A stretch of 50,433 nt of DNA from Burkholderiales bacterium (GCA_030833315.1 JAURHM010000002.1:65323-115755), one strand, 5' to 3'; shown: positions 41,877-49,858, counted from the stretch's first letter. The notes: generated by a model from the letters alone, not told the origin. Numbers and translations: made by a program.

Positions 41877-42983
41877 TCAGGCTTCCCGCGTGTAGCGCCG
41901 CACTTTCGTCTCATCGACGCGGATGCCCAGTCCCGGACCGGTAGGTACATTGAGCCAGCCGCCGGCGAGTGCAATGGGTTCGGCGACGATGTCATCGGCG
42001 AGATAGGGGCTGGACAGACTGACGCCCCAATCCACCGCCGGAATCGCTGCAGCGAGGTGCATCAGTCCGGCACTGGCGATGCCGGCTTCGGCGATCTTGC
42101 AGGCAAGGTTGACCTGCATACCGAGCTTTTCACAGAGCAGCGCGGAGTCATAAACCGGGCGCATGCCGCCCAACTTGATGGTTTTCAGGCTGCAACCCTG
42201 CGCCGCCTTCCTGTCGTGGTGATGCTGCAGGTCGTCCATGCTGTGCAGGCCTTCATCGACACCGATCTTGACGCGGCTGGCAGCGGCGACTCGGGCCATG
42301 CCGGCGATATCGTGCCCCGCGACGGGCTGCTCAAAAAATTCAATGCGCGTGTCGGCGATGCCGCGCACGAAGCGTATGGCTTCGTCGGGCGTCCATGCCT
42401 GGTTGGCGTCGGTGCAGATCAGTACCTTGTCATCGTTGATCGTGGCGCAGATCGCGCGCGCACGTTCAGCATCGGTTTCGGGTGAGGCGACGCCGACCTT
42501 GATCTTGATCGCGACATAACCTTCGGCCAGCCGTTTTTGCGTTTCGGCGATGTCGCCTTCGGTACTGCCGGTGCCGATCAGGCGCAGCGCGGGTACGCGC
42601 AGGCGTTTGGCGCCGCCGAGGAGTTCGTACACCGGCTTGCCTTTGGCCTGCCCCAGCGCGTCCCACAGCCCCATTTCGATGGCGGCCTTGGCGCTGTTGT
42701 TGCCATACAGATATTGGCCGGCGCGATGCATGGCCGCGCCGATGTCGTCGGCTGGCAGGCCTTCGAGTTTATCGGCGAGATAACGGATCGCGGCAACCAT
42801 GCTGCCCGGGGTTTCGCCGGTCATTGTCGGCGCCGAAGCCGCTTCGCCCCAGCCGATGATGCCGTCGCTGGTTTCGATGCGTGCGAGTACGTTCTCGGCG
42901 TTGCGCACTTCTTCGAAGGACATTTTCACCGGCTTGATCATCGGCAGACTGATGGCGATGGCCTCGATACGCTTAATTCGCAT
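41877..42983 (-). CDS. enolase superfamily enzyme (mandelate racemase/muconate lactonizing type)
   Basis: A 368-residue enolase-superfamily protein of the MLE subgroup. Capping domain at the N-terminus (IEAIAISLPMIKPVKMSFEE), barrel residues in order: AIKIKVGV (KxK acid/base), CTDANQAW (metal Asp), FEQPV (metal Glu), GVDEGLHS (metal Asp) and KTIKLGGM (second Lys). These fit cycloisomerase, dipeptide epimerase or N-acylamino acid racemase functions. It is convergent with the FAD/Fe-S gene and follows the terminator at 43001. The ribosome binding site before ATG 42983 is weak. The substrate is unresolved. Confidence 0.9.
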   Translation of the reverse strand: MRIKRIEAIAISLPMIKPVKMSFEEVRNAENVLARIETSDGIIGWGEAASAPTMTGETPGSMVAAIRYLADKLEGLPADDIGAAMHRAGQYLYGNNSAKAAIEMGLWDALGQAKGKPVYELLGGAKRLRVPALRLIGTGSTEGDIAETQKRLAEGYVAIKIKVGVASPETDAERARAICATINDDKVLICTDANQAWTPDEAIRFVRGIADTRIEFFEQPVAGHDIAGMARVAAASRVKIGVDEGLHSMDDLQHHHDRKAAQGCSLKTIKLGGMRPVYDSALLCEKLGMQVNLACKIAEAGIASAGLMHLAAAIPAVDWGVSLSSPYLADDIVAEPIALAGGWLNVPTGPGLGIRVDETKVRRYTREA

Positions 42984-43000
42984 AGTGGTAGTTCCGGAAA

Positions 43001-43026
43001 AAAAGCGGCGCCGCAGCGCCGCTTTT
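43001..43026 (-). terminator. strong intrinsic terminator
   Basis: AAAAGCGGCG (43001-43010) pairs with CGCCGCTTTT (43017-43026) around a 6-base loop. On the minus strand a run of seven T follows the stem, ending the Bug gene at 43058. It separates this gene from the enolase-superfamily gene. Confidence 0.85.
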
Positions 43027-43057
43027 GGATCAATAAAATCAGATGGTTGCGAAAGGC

Positions 43058-44014
43058 TTAAATCTTGCCGATTTTCTGCACGGCCTTGGCCATCCGTTTG
43101 TAATCGGCGTCGAAGAAAGCCTTGAACTCGTTGACGTCACGGTAATCCGGGATCACTTGCACGTTTTTCAGCGCTTCAACAAAAGTCGGATCGTGAGCGG
43201 CCTTGCGTACCAGTTCGCGCAGCTGGTTGAGCGTCGCATCCGGCAGACCGGCAGTGGTGAACAGGCCGACCCACAGATAGGCCTCAACGTCGATGCCCTG
43301 TTCGGCGAAGGTCGGGGTGTCCGGGAAGGACGGATGGCGTTTGGCGCCGGTGTTGCCGATCGGTTTCAGTTTGCCGGTCACGACATGCGGATGAATCGCC
43401 GCCGCACCGCTGGCGGTGGCATCGACGTGGCCGCCCAGCGCCTGGGTGATGGCAGGGCCGCCGCCGGTGGTCGGCACATGGCGCATTTTGATGCCGACGG
43501 AGTCGATGAACATTTCAAACGGCACGTGGGTGATGCCATAGGGGCCGGATGACGAGAAGGTGTAGACGCCGGTTTTCTTTTTCAGCAGCGCGGCGAATTC
43601 CTTGGCGGTTTTTACCGGAACCGAGGGATGGGTCACCATGATCAGCGGATCGGCGCTCATCAGCGCGACCGGCTGGATCTGCGCCAGCGAGTACGGCGAT
43701 TTGATGCCGTAGAGTTTGTCTTTCTCGATGACCAGATAGATGTTCGGCGTGGTCACCAGCAACGTGTGGCCGTCGGCGGGCTGGTTGGCGACATAGGCGG
43801 TGCCGACTGCTGCGGTGCCGCCGGAGCGGTTGACCACCGGCGCCGGCTGTTTGGTCAGGCGTTCCACGATTGCTGACAAGGGCTGGGCGTGGATCTGGTT
43901 CATGCCGCCCGGCGGATTCGGTACGACAATGGTCATCGCCTTGTTTGGAAAACCTTGCGCGACAGCGGTCGAAGCCGCGCCGGCACAGGCAATAGCCAGC
44001 AGCATACGTTTCAT
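43058..44014 (-). CDS. divergent TctC/Bug family substrate-binding protein
   Basis: A 318-residue periplasmic binding protein from ATG 44014 (MKRMLLAIACAGAASTAVAQ; GGAGG eight bases upstream). It keeps FPNKAMTIVVPNPPGG and QPADGHTLLV but departs from the others at ligand-contact segments: GGMNQIHAQPLS replaces GG-x-x-D-I and VPTTGGGPAITQALGG replaces the usual VPYKG. VNRSGGTAAVG stands in the DNRxGAGG position. It may bind a different ligand class. Transcribed alone with its own promoter and a strong terminator. The ligand is unknown. Confidence 0.88.
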   Translation of the reverse strand: MKRMLLAIACAGAASTAVAQGFPNKAMTIVVPNPPGGMNQIHAQPLSAIVERLTKQPAPVVNRSGGTAAVGTAYVANQPADGHTLLVTTPNIYLVIEKDKLYGIKSPYSLAQIQPVALMSADPLIMVTHPSVPVKTAKEFAALLKKKTGVYTFSSSGPYGITHVPFEMFIDSVGIKMRHVPTTGGGPAITQALGGHVDATASGAAAIHPHVVTGKLKPIGNTGAKRHPSFPDTPTFAEQGIDVEAYLWVGLFTTAGLPDATLNQLRELVRKAAHDPTFVEALKNVQVIPDYRDVNEFKAFFDADYKRMAKAVQKIGKI

Positions 44015-44103
44015 CAGGTATTCCTCCAATGTGGTTTTTGCGGCGGCTTGAATGGCGGCCGGGGATGTTGGTGCTTTGATTTTTCGTAAGATCCCGCACG
44101 AAA

Positions 44104-44142
44104 ACGTTAAACCGTAAGCTACAAGGTGTCAACCGGTGTCAA
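44104..44142 (-). promoter_or_regulatory. promoter with duplicated -35 element before the divergent Bug gene
   Basis: Two perfect tandem copies of GGTGTCAACC (44125-44134 and 44135-44144) each carry TTGACA on the minus strand. The proximal TTGACA (44127-44132) is 17 bases from TAACGT (44104-44109), a weak -10. The start would be near 44097, giving a leader of ~80 bases. The rest of the gap 44145-44255 holds no other clear signal. Confidence 0.5.
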
Positions 44143-44255
44143 CCAGATTCATTCCCCTGCCGGCAGTTGGCAACAAGAGACAAACTCGTTAGCCTACGCG
44201 CTCGGCGTGCAGCGTTGCGCGATGCGCCGGTAACTTTCTGCGGAAATTCCGATTA

Positions 44256-45173
44256 ATGACAAAAAAAATCCAGACCGTCCTGATCTATGGCTATGGCGTC
44301 ATGGGACAGGGTGTAGCCCGTACCTTTGCCAAGGCCGGCTTTGACACCATCATCCGCAGCAGCCGCGCTGCCGAACTGAAAGACCTGCCCGCCGGCGTGC
44401 GCGCATTGGCCAAACTTCCGGAGACGCCACCGGATCTGGTGCTTGAACTGGTTCCAGAAGAGATCAAAACCAAGCAGGCGGTGTATCTCGAAGTGGAAGC
44501 CGCCTATCCCGGCGCGGATGTAATCATCGCCACCGGCACCTCGGGACTCGATCTGGTGGAGCTGGCAAAGCCCCTGAAACATCCCGAGCGTTTCATCGGC
44601 CTGCACTACTTCATGCCTGCCGATCAGGCGCTGGTGGTAGAAGTCATGGCGGGTCCGGCGACACCGGCAGCACTGGTGGATCAATGCGCTGAGGTGCTGC
44701 GCCATACCGGCAAGGAGCCGGTGGTGCTCTACAAACCCATCGTCGGTTTTTTGGTCAACCGACTGCAGCATGCGATCCTGCATGAAGCCTATTACCTGAT
44801 CGAAACCGGTGTCGCGAGCGCTGCCGACATCGACCACGCTGCGCGCCGTATGCTGGCGCCGCGGATGTGTATCAACGGGTTGATTGCGCAGAAGGATCTG
44901 AGCGGTTTGAGCATCCATGCCGGTGCGCAGGCCTCTATCGTGCCTGAGCTGTTTCACAACGGCGTGCCCAACCCGATGCTGCAGAACATGGTCAAACGCG
45001 GTGAAACCGGCACCGCCGCCGGCAAGGGTTTTTATACCTGGGACGGTTGTGACACGGAAGCCGTGCGCAAGCAGGCTTCGGTACAGCTGGCGAAACTGAC
45101 CGAATTCCTTGACTCCGACGTGTTCAAACCCGCGCCCAGGACCCAGCCCAAGCCGCGCGATCCGCGGCAGTGA
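44256..45173 (+). CDS. 3-hydroxyacyl-CoA dehydrogenase family protein
   Basis: A 305-residue NAD-dependent dehydrogenase. Rossmann motif LIYGYGVMGQGVARTFAKAG (GxGxMGxG), ATGTSGLDLVELA, the catalytic-His region FIGLHYFMPADQA, and KPIVGFLVNRLQHAILHEAY entering the C-terminal dimer domain with GKGFYTWDG. It oxidises a 3-hydroxyacyl-CoA (or a related 3-hydroxyacid) to the 3-keto form. Its stop overlaps the azlC GTG (45170-45173). The Rossmann part is shorter than in typical PaaH/FadB proteins and lacks a clear acidic NAD-selecting residue, so the substrate is uncertain. Confidence 0.88.
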   Translation: MTKKIQTVLIYGYGVMGQGVARTFAKAGFDTIIRSSRAAELKDLPAGVRALAKLPETPPDLVLELVPEEIKTKQAVYLEVEAAYPGADVIIATGTSGLDLVELAKPLKHPERFIGLHYFMPADQALVVEVMAGPATPAALVDQCAEVLRHTGKEPVVLYKPIVGFLVNRLQHAILHEAYYLIETGVASAADIDHAARRMLAPRMCINGLIAQKDLSGLSIHAGAQASIVPELFHNGVPNPMLQNMVKRGETGTAAGKGFYTWDGCDTEAVRKQASVQLAKLTEFLDSDVFKPAPRTQPKPRDPRQ

Positions 45174-45880
45174 CATCCGGTCAGGCGCTACGCGCCGGTG
45201 CGCGTGAAGCGCTGGGCGTACCGGCTGCCGTGCTCGGCGCCGGATTTCTCGGTTACGGCTCGCTGGCTGGTGATGCGGGCTACTCCATCTGGCTGACACT
45301 GTCGGCGACGCTGGCGATCTGGGCGCTGCCCGGACAGCTGGTGCTGATGGAAATGCATGCTCGCGAGGCGGCGTTTCTCGCCACCGTGTTTGCGGTGTCG
45401 CTGAGCGCCGCACGTTTCCTGCCGATGACGCTGACCCTGATGCCGTTGATGCGTGGCGGCAGCAGTGTTCGAAAGCTGTGGCAGTTTCTGTTTGCTGCGC
45501 AACTGGTCTCGATGACCACCTGGGCGGTGGCGATGCGCCGCTTCGAAGAGATGGATGTTGATGCGCGCTGGAATTATTTCCTCGGCTTTTCCGCGATCTG
45601 CATCGGTTCATCGATGCTGTTTGCGGTGATCGGCCAGTTGCTGATCGGCGCCTTGCCGCCGCTGGCGCGTTACGGCCTGGCCTTGCTGACCCCGTTGTAT
45701 TTTTTTGTGACGCTGGTCGGTGAAGCTCGCACCCGCACGGCGATCGCCGCACTGGTCTGCGGTGCCGGTGTGGCGTTGTTACTGCATGTCTATGCGCCGG
45801 CGTGGAGCCTGTTCGGCGCCGGCTTCATCGGCGGCACCATTGCCTGGGCCTGGCAGGGATCGCATGTCCGCCGCCGTTGA
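45170..45880 (+). CDS. azlC: AzlC family branched-chain amino acid exporter subunit
   Basis: A 236-residue integral membrane protein with about seven helices: GVPAAVLGAGFLGYGSLAGDAG, SATLAIWALPGQLVLMEM, FLATVFAVSLSAARFLPM (the conserved NxRHxLY-like region reads LSAARFLPMTLTL) and C-terminal helices to residue 230. With AzlD it forms a branched-chain amino acid exporter. GTG start at 45170 overlaps the dehydrogenase TGA; its end overlaps azlD by 17 bases. The typical cytoplasmic-membrane pair. Confidence 0.88.
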   Translation: MTSGQALRAGAREALGVPAAVLGAGFLGYGSLAGDAGYSIWLTLSATLAIWALPGQLVLMEMHAREAAFLATVFAVSLSAARFLPMTLTLMPLMRGGSSVRKLWQFLFAAQLVSMTTWAVAMRRFEEMDVDARWNYFLGFSAICIGSSMLFAVIGQLLIGALPPLARYGLALLTPLYFFVTLVGEARTRTAIAALVCGAGVALLLHVYAPAWSLFGAGFIGGTIAWAWQGSHVRRR

Positions 45881-46205
45881 GCTGTGGTTGCTGCTGCTTG
45901 CCTGCGGCGGTGCGACCTATCTGTGGCGCGGGCTCGGTGTGCTGTTGTCCGGCAAGCTCAATCCGCAAAGTGCGGTATTCGAATGGGTGTCCTGCGTGGC
46001 CTATGCGCTGGTCGCCGGACTGATCGCGCGCATCATCGTCGCACCGTCGGGCCTTATGGCGCAGACCGCGCTGACTGACCGTCTGCTGACCTGCGTGGTG
46101 GCGTTTGTCGCCTACCGCCTGTCCCGCCGCAACATGTTTGTCGGCTTGCTCAGCGGCGTACTGTTTTTCGTCGCGGCGACGCATGTGCGCAGCGTATTCC
46201 TCTAA
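45864..46205 (+). CDS. azlD: AzlD family protein
   Basis: A 113-residue membrane protein from ATG 45864 with four hydrophobic segments: LWLLLLACGGATYLWRGLG, WVSCVAYALVAGLIARIIV, LLTCVVAFVAYRLSRRN and MFVGLLSGVLFFVAATH. The R-G in TYLWRGLG matches AzlD's conserved TxxxRxxP-like start. It works with AzlC in export of branched-chain amino acids. A longer frame from 45720 lies inside azlC and is rejected. The crotonase gene follows after 9 bases. Confidence 0.88.
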   Translation: MSAAVELWLLLLACGGATYLWRGLGVLLSGKLNPQSAVFEWVSCVAYALVAGLIARIIVAPSGLMAQTALTDRLLTCVVAFVAYRLSRRNMFVGLLSGVLFFVAATHVRSVFL

Positions 46206-46214
46206 AATTACGGC

Positions 46215-47000
46215 ATGAGCGGCGAAATCCTGGTGACGCGCGAGGCCGATGTGGCCACGGTTACGCTGTCCAATCCTCCAAAACGGAATGCGCTGACAGT
46301 CGCGATGTGGCGCGATCTGGCGACGGCGATGCATCGCCTGTCGGACGATGATGCGCTACGCTGCGTGGTGCTGCGCGGCGCCGGCACGGAGGCGTTTGCG
46401 GCAGGCGCCGACATTGCCGAGTTTGCAACAGAACGCAACACCGTCGAGCAGGGCAAGGTCTATCACCGCGAACTGGTGTTTGGTGCGCTGCGTGCCGTTG
46501 GGGAATGCCGCCATCCGACGGTGGCGATGATCCACGGCGCCTGCGCCGGCGGCGGCCTGGAGCTCGCCTGCCAGTGTGATCTGCGCATTGCCGGCAACAG
46601 CGCGCGTTTCGGCGTGCCGATCAACCGGCTGGGTTTCGCGGTTGCCTACGACGAGCTGGCTGCTCTGCTACCGCTGATCGGCCGTGCCGCCGCGCTGGAA
46701 ATACTGGTCGAAGGCCGGATGCTGGGTGCTGATGAAGCGTATGCCAAGGGCCTGCTGACCCGCTTGGTTGATGACGATGGACTGGCTGCTGAAACAGCGG
46801 CGACGGTACGGCGCATCGCCGACGGCGCACCGCTGGTGGCGCGCTGGCACAAGCAGTTCATCCGGCGCCTGACGCCGCAGCCGGTACCCTTGAGCGAAGC
46901 CGAGATCAACGCCAATTTCGATTACTTCAATACCGAGGATTACCGCATCGGCTACGATGCCTTCATGAACAAGCACAGGCCGCGTTTCGTGGGCCGTTGA
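46215..47000 (+). CDS. enoyl-CoA hydratase/isomerase family protein lacking the second catalytic Glu
   Basis: A 261-residue crotonase closely related to the one at 34145-34924. Oxyanion segments FAAGADIAEFA and GACAGGGLELACQCD are intact with E116 in GGGLE; the second Glu position is Ile136 in FGVPINRLGF. The C-terminal GAPLVARWHKQFI is shared with its paralogue. It starts 9 bases after azlD and precedes a class III CoA-transferase by 44 bases, so an acyl-CoA pathway is likely. Substrate and reaction (isomerase, hydratase or lyase) are undetermined. Confidence 0.9.
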   Translation: MSGEILVTREADVATVTLSNPPKRNALTVAMWRDLATAMHRLSDDDALRCVVLRGAGTEAFAAGADIAEFATERNTVEQGKVYHRELVFGALRAVGECRHPTVAMIHGACAGGGLELACQCDLRIAGNSARFGVPINRLGFAVAYDELAALLPLIGRAAALEILVEGRMLGADEAYAKGLLTRLVDDDGLAAETAATVRRIADGAPLVARWHKQFIRRLTPQPVPLSEAEINANFDYFNTEDYRIGYDAFMNKHRPRFVGR

Positions 47001-47044
47001 TTATTTTGTTGTTTCGTTAAATTCTTTTTCGACTGGAATCCGAC

Positions 47045-48268
47045 ATGGCTGGACCGTTATCGCATATCAAAGTTCTCGACCTCTCGCGCGTGCTTGCGGG
47101 GCCGTGGACCGCGCAGAATCTCGCCGACCTCGGCGCCGAAGTGATCAAGGTGGAGCGTCCCGGCAAGGGCGATGATTCACGCAGCTATGCACCACCCTTC
47201 CTGAAAGACGAACTGGGCAATGAAACGAAAGAGGGCGCTTATTTCTGCGCCGCCAATCGCGGGAAAAAATCGATCACGGTGAACCTGAGCAAGCCTGAAG
47301 GCCAGCAGCTGGTGCGCGAACTGGCGAAAGGTGTTGATGTTCTGGTGGAGAACTACAAGGTCGGTGATTTGGCGCGTTACGGTCTGGGTTATGAGGACCT
47401 TGCCAAACTGAATCCCGGATTGATCTATTGCTCGGTCACCGGTTTCGGCCAGACCGGTCCTTACAAGGACCGTCCCGGCTACGATTTCATGGCGCAGGGC
47501 ATGGGCGGGCTGATGAGCATCACCGGCGAAGCCGACGGTATTCCCGGCGGCGGGCCGCAGCGTGTCGGCATTCCGATCATCGACATGACCACCGGCATGT
47601 ACGCGACGATCGCGATCTGTGCGGCGCTGGCCAACCGCGCGGTGACCGGCAAAGGGCAATGGATTGATGTTGCGCTGCTCGACAGCTGCGTCGCCTTCCT
47701 CGCCAACCAGGCGATGAATTATTTCGCCACCGGCGAGTCACCGACGCGCATCGGCAATGCACATCCGAATATCGTGCCCTATCAGACCTTCAAGACCAAA
47801 GACGGCGCCATCATCCTCGCCTGCGGCAACGACAACCTTTTCAACAAGTTCTGCGATGCCGCCGGCTGCGCCCACCTGCCCAAGGATGCGCGCTTCGCTA
47901 CCAATGCCGAGCGCGTTAAAAACCGTGTCGAAATTACAAACCTGCTCAACGCGGTGTTTGAACAGCGCAGCACTAAGGAATGGGTCCAGTTGCTGGATGA
48001 TGCGGGCGTGGCCAACGGACCGATCAACACCATCAAGGAAGTGTTTGAAGAGCCGCAGGTGATCGCGCGCGGCATGAAAGTCGATCTGCCGCATGCCGCT
48101 GCGGGCAAAGTCACGCTGGTTGCCAGCCCGATGAAGTTTTCCGGCACGCCGCTGCAGCACGATATGCCGCCACCCGTGGTGGGGCAGCACACCGATGAGA
48201 TTTTGCGCGGCGTGCTGAAGAAAACGGATGCGGAAATCGCTGCGCTGAAAGCGTCTGGCGCGGTCTAG
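47045..48268 (+). CDS. class III CoA-transferase (CaiB/BaiF family)
   Basis: A 407-residue family III CoA-transferase. Seen: KVLDLSRVLAGPWTAQNLAD, GAEVIKVERPGKGDDSRSY, CAANRGKKSITVNLSKPEGQ, YCSVTGFGQTGPYKDRPGYDF with the catalytic Asp in GYDF, MSITGEADGIPGGGP and GIPIIDMTTGMYATIAI. These fit the succinate/formyl/glutarate CoA-transferase branch (SugctT/CaiB group). It lies 44 bases after the crotonase gene and is convergent with the TauE-like exporter. The donor and acceptor acids are unknown; a glutarate role would complement gcdH but is speculative. Confidence 0.93.
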   Translation: MAGPLSHIKVLDLSRVLAGPWTAQNLADLGAEVIKVERPGKGDDSRSYAPPFLKDELGNETKEGAYFCAANRGKKSITVNLSKPEGQQLVRELAKGVDVLVENYKVGDLARYGLGYEDLAKLNPGLIYCSVTGFGQTGPYKDRPGYDFMAQGMGGLMSITGEADGIPGGGPQRVGIPIIDMTTGMYATIAICAALANRAVTGKGQWIDVALLDSCVAFLANQAMNYFATGESPTRIGNAHPNIVPYQTFKTKDGAIILACGNDNLFNKFCDAAGCAHLPKDARFATNAERVKNRVEITNLLNAVFEQRSTKEWVQLLDDAGVANGPINTIKEVFEEPQVIARGMKVDLPHAAAGKVTLVASPMKFSGTPLQHDMPPPVVGQHTDEILRGVLKKTDAEIAALKASGAV

Positions 48269-48278
48269 GCCAAGCGTT

Positions 48279-49076
48279 TCAGAAAAAGCTTATCAACATT
48301 TTCGTCGCCAGCGTAAACAGCACGGCGGCGAAGATTTTTTTCAGCAGCGCGCCCGGGGTGCGATGGGCGAGGCGCGCGCCCAGCGGCGCCAGCGTCATGC
48401 TGGCGACAACAATGCCGGCCAGCGCCGGCAGGTAGATGAATCCGAGGCTGTACTGCGGCAATCCGGTCTGTCCGGACCCGGTTACCAGAAATCCGGCTGT
48501 GCCGGCGGCTGCGAGCGGCCAGCCGATGGCAGCCGCGCTGCCGATCGCCCGGTGGATGACAATGCCGCGTTTGACCAGATAGGCGACAACCAGTGCCGCA
48601 CCGCCGGTGGCGGTCAGACTGGAAATGACACCGATGATGGCAGACGACACATTCAGTCCTGTTGTCGACAATGGTGCTGCGCCGGATTGTGGTTTCTTCC
48701 CCAGAAACATCTGCGCCGAGATGTAATAGATCAGCAGCGTAAATACCACGGTCAGCAACCTTACATCGAGAACGCTGGCCAGCAAGGCGCCGCCGAAGGT
48801 ACCGATGATGATCCCCGGCGCCATGCGTTTGACGATGGTCCAGTCCACCGCACCATGACTTTGGTGCGCACGTACGCTCGACACTGAGGTGAAGAGGATT
48901 GTTGCCATGGAAGTACCGAGGGCGAGATGCACGACCTGCGAAGGATCAAAGCCTTTCGCGGCATAAACAAAGGCCAGTACCGGTACCATCGCGGCGCCGC
49001 CGCCGATGCCGAGCAGTCCGGCAAAAAAACCGACGAAGGCGCCAAGGGCAAGGTAGGCCCACCACCACTCGAACAT
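48279..49076 (-). CDS. TauE/SafE family sulfite/anion exporter
   Basis: A 265-residue membrane protein with about eight helices. Family features: GAFVGFFAGLLGIGGGAAMVPVL (the first repeat's G-x-G-G-G-x-x-x-x-P), HLALGTSMATILFTSVSSVRAH, and the second-repeat IGVISSLTATGGAALVVAYLV. It probably exports sulfite, sulfonates or organic anions across the inner membrane. It overlaps nothing; the EVE gene is transcribed toward it, 16 bases away. The substrate is not predictable. Confidence 0.9.
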   Translation of the reverse strand: MFEWWWAYLALGAFVGFFAGLLGIGGGAAMVPVLAFVYAAKGFDPSQVVHLALGTSMATILFTSVSSVRAHQSHGAVDWTIVKRMAPGIIIGTFGGALLASVLDVRLLTVVFTLLIYYISAQMFLGKKPQSGAAPLSTTGLNVSSAIIGVISSLTATGGAALVVAYLVKRGIVIHRAIGSAAAIGWPLAAAGTAGFLVTGSGQTGLPQYSLGFIYLPALAGIVVASMTLAPLGARLAHRTPGALLKKIFAAVLFTLATKMLISFF

Positions 49077-49092
49077 CGGCGTCAGTCCCCGT

Positions 49093-49545
49093 TCACTTCA
49101 TCAGGCCGAGAATGAACTTCCATTCGTCGGGGTCCACCGGCGTGATCGACAGCCGGTTGCCTTTTGCAAGCACGCGCATTTTGGCCAGCGGCTTGTGCTT
49201 GCGCAGCTCGGTCAGCGAGATCAGCGGCGTTTTTTTGACAAAACGGAAATCGACATGCAGCCAGCGCGGATTTTCCGGCGTTGCGGTTGCATCGTAGTAC
49301 TTGCTCTTGCGATCGAACTGCGTGGCATCGGGATACGCGGCCTTGCTGACCTCGGCAATGCCGACAATGCCGGGTTCGTCGCAGTTGGAGTGGTAATAAA
49401 AGGCCTGGTCGCCGAGTTTCATCTGGTCACGCATGAAATTGCGCGCCTGATAGTTGCGCACGCCGGTCCATGGCGTGGTTTTGTCGCGGGCGAGGGCGTC
49501 GATGCCGTAAACGTCGGGTTCGGATTTGATAAGCCAGTAGCGCAT
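49093..49545 (-). CDS. EVE domain protein
   Basis: A 150-residue single EVE (PUA-like) domain from ATG 49545: MRYWLIKSEPDVYGIDAL, TPWTGVRNYQARNFMRD, QAFYYHSNCDEPGIVGIAEV and HVDFRFVKKTPLISLTELRKH. The W-x-G-V-R-N-Y/Q-A-R-N motif is the family's RNA or modified-base binding pocket. A longer frame to 49617 overlaps the terminator and is rejected. The zapA-ssrS-EVE order matches many betaproteobacteria, so this is the resident gene of that locus. Confidence 0.93.
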   Translation of the reverse strand: MRYWLIKSEPDVYGIDALARDKTTPWTGVRNYQARNFMRDQMKLGDQAFYYHSNCDEPGIVGIAEVSKAAYPDATQFDRKSKYYDATATPENPRWLHVDFRFVKKTPLISLTELRKHKPLAKMRVLAKGNRLSITPVDPDEWKFILGLMK

Positions 49546-49573
49546 GTCGCAGCCATCGGTAAACGTTGACCAA

Positions 49574-49600
49574 AAAAAATGCGGCACGGCCGCATTTTTT
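49574..49600. terminator. bidirectional intrinsic terminator after 6S RNA
   Basis: AAAAAATGCGGC (49574-49585) and GCCGCATTTTTT (49589-49600) form a perfect 12-bp stem with loop ACG. T-runs follow on either strand. On the minus strand it lies just after the predicted 6S RNA end and just before the EVE gene start. Confidence 0.88.
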
Positions 49601-49605
49601 GTGTG

Positions 49606-49787
49606 GGTCCCCCGCATGTGCCGTCGCAGACCAGCATCCTGAACCTGGGGTTCAAGGCGGCCACCTTCCGGATTTCTTCAGGCACATCCGCGTGGGACGC
49701 GCACACCGAAATCGCTATGGTCGGCGACCTGTGCAGAGTCTATTGGCTCAAAGAGTATATGGCCTGAACAAACACCGCAGGGGAAAC
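49606..49787 (-). ncRNA. ssrS: 6S RNA
   Basis: The minus strand between zapA and the EVE gene carries the features of a beta/gammaproteobacterial 6S RNA of about 180 nt. The 5' half has TTTGAGCCAATA (like E. coli CCTGAGCCGATA). The 3' half has TTGAACCCCAGGTTCA and GTCTGCGACGGCA (like TTGAACCAAGGGTTCA and CCTGCGGCGGCA). The ends CCCCTGCG (49780 region) and TGCGGGGG (49610 region) can pair as the closing stem. 6S RNA binds sigma-70 RNA polymerase and tempers transcription in stationary phase. The 5' and 3' ends are estimated; a terminator follows directly. Confidence 0.88.
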
Positions 49788-49820
49788 TCTGGACGGCTTG
49801 AGGATCGGCGGACTGCCGGT

Positions 49821-49858
49821 GGAGCAGACGGCAAACTCAGAACAGTTTGCTTTGCTCC
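49821..49858 (-). repeat. long hairpin spanning the zapA stop codon
   Basis: GGAGCA/TGCTCC (49821-49826 with 49853-49858) encloses GCAAACT/AGTTTGC (49831-49837 with 49844-49850) around a 6-base loop. The structure sits on the last zapA codons and stop, ~35 bases before the 6S 5' end. It could partly end zapBA transcription or mark an RNase processing site that releases 6S RNA. Confidence 0.55.

Noticed and set aside
44253-45752. Long minus-strand open frame opposite 3-hydroxyacyl-CoA dehydrogenase and azlC
   Set aside because: Antisense shadow across two well-supported genes, with low-complexity Arg/Ser/Pro-rich translation.
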